Source of the DNA: Treponema sp. UBA4328 | GTDB lineage: Bacteria; Spirochaetota; Spirochaetia; Treponematales; Treponemataceae | Reading direction: 5' to 3' | Assembly: GCA_002394465.1 (NCBI GenBank) | Contig: DGTU01000026.1 | Span: forward strand, 1-9,068 | DNA length: 9,068 nucleotides | Shown: piece by piece, positions 6,779-9,068 of the stretch | Layout: each line of letters begins with the position of its first letter | How positions within the stretch are numbered: the stretch's first letter is position 1 | Program-made: the position numbers and the translations under genes | The notes under the pieces: model-generated | The model's input: the letters and a program-made list of their open reading frames with translations, nothing else | Database searches by the model: none | What the model was told of the DNA's origin: nothing

Positions 6779-8173
6779 ATCCAGAATTCCAAGACTCTTG
6801 AGGAAAAGTACTACAAGCAGGAGCGGAGCCATAAACTTAATCATAAAGATATAAAGATATTTTCTGCTGAAAATCTCTCCGTTCTTAGTAACTTCTTCGA
6901 TGATTGTCTTCGGTTTCATAACCCAGCCGATAAGGATACAGGTTCCGATTGAAACAACCGGCATAAGGATGTTGTTGCTTACATAATCCATTATATCAAG
7001 TATCTGAGCCTTTGAACCGTTCGGGAGCGGTGCTTCGAAGTAAAGTGCGTTATATCCGAGACAGACGAGAACTGCAAGAACAAATGCAATAATGCCTTCA
7101 AAAACGACTGCTGATTTTCTTGAAATTTTAAATTCGTCGATAAAGCTTGAAACTACAGCTTCGAGAATTGAAATTGCACTTGTAAGGGCAGCAAAGAATA
7201 CCATCATAAAGAAGACAGCACCGATAATATTGCCGGCAACGCCCATCTGCTGGAAAATCTTTGGAATTGCAACGAATACAAGCCCCGGACCTGAACTGTC
7301 GAGACCTTCCTGTCCCATGAACATGAATACAGTCGGAATAATCATGACACCGGCAATGATTGCAACGGCAGTATCAAATATTTCAATTCTGTTGATTGAC
7401 TTGACGAGTTTATCATCATCACGGACATAAGAACCGTAGGCAATCATGATTCCCATGGCAACGCTGAGGCTGTAGAAAAGCTGTCCCATTGCATCCATAA
7501 GAACTACCATGAATTTGCTGAACGTAAGTCCTTCAAGGTTCGGAATCAGGAAAATCTTAAGTCCGTCCATTCCGGTACGTACAGATCCTGTTTCATCTGC
7601 ATGAGTCATCGTAAGTGAGAATACGGCGATTCCTACGATGAGAACGACGAGAACAGGCATGAGGATTTTTGAAAGGGCTTCAATTCCTTTTTTGACACCG
7701 CGGAAAACGATGAAGCATGAAAGGAACATGAAAATAAACGTAAATACGACAGGTGCAACCGGAGCCGTAATAAAATCAGTAAAATAGCCGTCACCTGCAG
7801 CAGCAATGCCGTTTCCTGTAATGAAAGCAACTGCATATTTCATAACCCATCCACCGATAACACAGTAATAAGGCATGATCATCATAGGAATTATGCAGGC
7901 AATTTTTCCGAGCCAGCCCCAGCCGCCGTGAAGCGTTTTATAGGCTGTAAGCGGACTCTGCTTTGTTTTGCGTCCGATTGCAACTTCCGTAGTCAGAAGC
8001 GCAAAGCCGAATGTTACCGCAAGAATAAGGTATACGACAAGAAACAGTCCGCCGCCATCTTTTGCAGCAAGATACGGGAAACGCCAGATGTTACCAAGGC
8101 CAACCGCACTTCCTGCAGCGGCCAGAACAAAACCAAATGAAGATGAAAATGAATTTCTGTTATTTGTACTCAT
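6773..8173 (-). CDS. Sodium-dependent amino-acid symporter of the NSS (LeuT/SLC6) family
   Basis: Inner-membrane protein that uses the sodium gradient to import an amino acid. The 466 residues predict about 11 membrane helices, the usual number for bacterial NSS members such as MhsT and Tyt1 (LeuT has 12). TM1 carries the family signature GSAVGLGNIWRFPY (21-34), whose unwound part binds substrate and sodium; Asn28 corresponds to LeuT Asn27. TM6 has GQLFYSLSVAMGIMIAYGSY (230-249). TM7 starts with Asp267, at about the position of LeuT Asn286. TM8 has FFAALTSAIS (326-335), whose Thr331 and Ser332 match the second sodium site. TM10 has the family-typical GW (416-417). The substrate cannot be read from the sequence. 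No Shine-Dalgarno precedes the ATG; an extended -10 box lies 7 bases upstream. dapL follows 32 bases downstream, which hints at an amino-acid nutrition unit. Confidence 0.94.
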   Translation of the reverse strand: MSTNNRNSFSSSFGFVLAAAGSAVGLGNIWRFPYLAAKDGGGLFLVVYLILAVTFGFALLTTEVAIGRKTKQSPLTAYKTLHGGWGWLGKIACIIPMMIMPYYCVIGGWVMKYAVAFITGNGIAAAGDGYFTDFITAPVAPVVFTFIFMFLSCFIVFRGVKKGIEALSKILMPVLVVLIVGIAVFSLTMTHADETGSVRTGMDGLKIFLIPNLEGLTFSKFMVVLMDAMGQLFYSLSVAMGIMIAYGSYVRDDDKLVKSINRIEIFDTAVAIIAGVMIIPTVFMFMGQEGLDSSGPGLVFVAIPKIFQQMGVAGNIIGAVFFMMVFFAALTSAISILEAVVSSFIDEFKISRKSAVVFEGIIAFVLAVLVCLGYNALYFEAPLPNGSKAQILDIMDYVSNNILMPVVSIGTCILIGWVMKPKTIIEEVTKNGEIFSRKYLYIFMIKFMAPLLLVVLFLKSLGILDL

Positions 8174-8180
8174 AAAGAAA

Positions 8181-8189
8181 ATTGTACCA
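8181..8189 (-). promoter_or_regulatory. Extended -10 promoter of the NSS transporter gene
   Basis: On the minus strand TGG TACAAT (8181-8189) is an extended -10 element (TGn then TACAAT, 5 of 6 to consensus). No convincing -35 is seen. Seven bases (8174-8180, AT-rich and without a Shine-Dalgarno) separate it from the ATG, so the mRNA would start at or beside the start codon. Confidence 0.5.
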
Positions 8190-8204
8190 TGTTTTAAAAA
8201 ATAA

Positions 8205-8213
8205 TGATATGAT
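8205..8213 (+). promoter_or_regulatory. Extended -10 promoter of pgi
   Basis: TGA TATGAT (8205-8213) is an extended -10 element (TGn then TATGAT, 5 of 6). No good -35 stands 16-18 bases upstream. Predicted start near 8220 gives a leader of about 28 bases that contains the pgi Shine-Dalgarno AGGTGG. It diverges from the transporter promoter, with 15 bases between the two extended elements. Confidence 0.45.
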
Positions 8214-8247
8214 GAAAATAACTTATTTTTAAACGAAGGTGGAAAAA

Positions 8248-9068
8248 ATGACTATCACTTGGGAAAACCTCGACAAACTTTCTTCTTACAAAAAACTTCA
8301 GTCTCTCAAAGGCGCCGTAAGCGTAAAATCAGCTCTTTCCGGCGCAAACGCAGCTGACCGCGTAAAAAAATACTCAGTTCCGATGGGCGCAGGCCTCACC
8401 TACAACTACGCTGCTAAGCAGGTTGACGAAAAAGTTCTCTCAGTTCTCGCAGAACTCGCAAAAGAAGCCCAGCTCACAGAGAAATTCGCCGCAACTTACA
8501 ATGGTGAAGTAATCAACACGGGCGAAAAACGAATGGTTCTTCATCATCTCTGCCGTGGTCAGCTCGGAAAAAATGTAATGGCAGACGGAACAAACAAACG
8601 GGATTTCTATGTCAAAGAGCAGAAACGAATCGCTGAATTCGCCGGGAAAGTTCATTCTGGCGCAATCGTAAACGCCAACGGCGAAAAATTCACCACAGTC
8701 GTTCAGATTGGTATTGGTGGTTCTGATTTGGGCCCTCGCGCAATGTACCTCGCCCTCGAAAACTGGGCAAAAGCTGCAGGAACATTCAAAATGGAAGCAA
8801 AATTCATCTCAAATGTTGACCCTGACGATGCAACGGCAGTTCTCAAATCAACAGATCTGGCTCACTCAATCTTCATCCTGGTTTCTAAATCAGGAACAAC
8901 TCTTGAGACTCTCACAAACGAATCTTTCGTAAAGGATGCCCTCAAAAAAGCAGGTCTCAATCCGTCTAAACACATGATTGCAGTCACTTCTGAAACTTCA
9001 CCTCTCGCACACAACCCGGACTATCTCGAAGCATTCTACATGGATGACTACATCGGCGGCCGCTATTC
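8248..9068 (+). CDS. pgi: Glucose-6-phosphate isomerase (first 273 codons, runs off right edge)
   Basis: Cytoplasmic enzyme interconverting glucose 6-phosphate and fructose 6-phosphate in glycolysis. The frame opens at the ATG at 8248-8250 (MTITWENLDKL) and stays open to the window edge. Recognisable PGI motifs occur in order: HHLCRGQ; QIGIGGSDLGPRAM (about 152-165), the sugar-phosphate-binding loop; SNVDPDDA; the phosphate-binding SKSGTTLET (about 217-225); and DYIGGRYS at the right edge, the conserved IGGRYS stretch. The family is about 530-550 residues long, so roughly half is missing here. AGGTGG (8237-8242) is a near-consensus Shine-Dalgarno, 5 bases before the ATG. Most leucine codons are CTC, stronger than in the other genes here, which suits a highly expressed glycolytic gene. 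No partner gene is visible; it diverges from the transporter. Confidence 0.96.
   Translation, partial: MTITWENLDKLSSYKKLQSLKGAVSVKSALSGANAADRVKKYSVPMGAGLTYNYAAKQVDEKVLSVLAELAKEAQLTEKFAATYNGEVINTGEKRMVLHHLCRGQLGKNVMADGTNKRDFYVKEQKRIAEFAGKVHSGAIVNANGEKFTTVVQIGIGGSDLGPRAMYLALENWAKAAGTFKMEAKFISNVDPDDATAVLKSTDLAHSIFILVSKSGTTLETLTNESFVKDALKKAGLNPSKHMIAVTSETSPLAHNPDYLEAFYMDDYIGGRY

Noticed and set aside
7092..7430. Plus-strand open frame of 112 codons inside the transporter gene
   Set aside because: It is antisense to conserved membrane helices, lacks a ribosome-binding site and shows no domain.
8440..8655. Minus-strand 71-codon open frame with Cys and Phe
   Set aside because: It is the reverse of conserved pgi sequence and has no start signals.

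Overview
The window looks like chromosome from a spirochaete of the genus Treponema, probably a free-living or gut type rather than T. pallidum. Three things point there: a chemotaxis operon in the order cheA, cheW-cheR-like fusion, cheX; the fused CheW and the enlarged CheA dimerisation domain, both treponemal traits; and moderate GC. I see no sign of mobile DNA, RNA genes or CRISPR. The genus call is inference from gene content and remembered family sequences, not from a search.

Left block (1-4008, minus strand): a chemotaxis operon read right to left. It holds cheA (kinase), a CheW adaptor fused to a degenerate CheR-like domain, and the start of cheX (CheY-P phosphatase), which runs off the left edge. 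The genes are 6 and 16 bases apart, and the two downstream genes have clear Shine-Dalgarno sites. cheA has a vegetative-type promoter so close to its ATG that the mRNA may have no leader.

Divergent control region (4009-4165): 157 bases separate cheA from a plus-strand gene for a secreted, probably outer-membrane beta-barrel protein (4166-5428). That gene has what looks like a sigma-28 (flagellar sigma, FliA) promoter with an exact GCCGATAA -10 box. A hairpin begins at the predicted mRNA 5' end and touches the ribosome-binding site. This suggests an undescribed envelope protein expressed with the motility regulon beside the chemotaxis genes, and it is the most interesting lead in the window.

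Middle block (5429-8173): a two-way terminator separates the barrel gene from a convergent minus-strand pair. The pair is a sodium-coupled amino-acid transporter of the NSS (LeuT) family followed by LL-diaminopimelate aminotransferase (dapL). They are 32 bases apart and could be co-transcribed, but dapL also seems to have its own promoter overlapping the transporter stop codon.

Right block (8174-9068): a short divergent promoter region, then the first 273 codons of glucose-6-phosphate isomerase (pgi), which runs off the right edge.

Across the window, the three genes with a -10 box 7-9 bases before the ATG (cheA, transporter, dapL) lack a convincing Shine-Dalgarno. The four others (cheW-cheR, cheX, barrel gene, pgi) have one. 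This suggests that leaderless or near-leaderless mRNAs are used routinely here.
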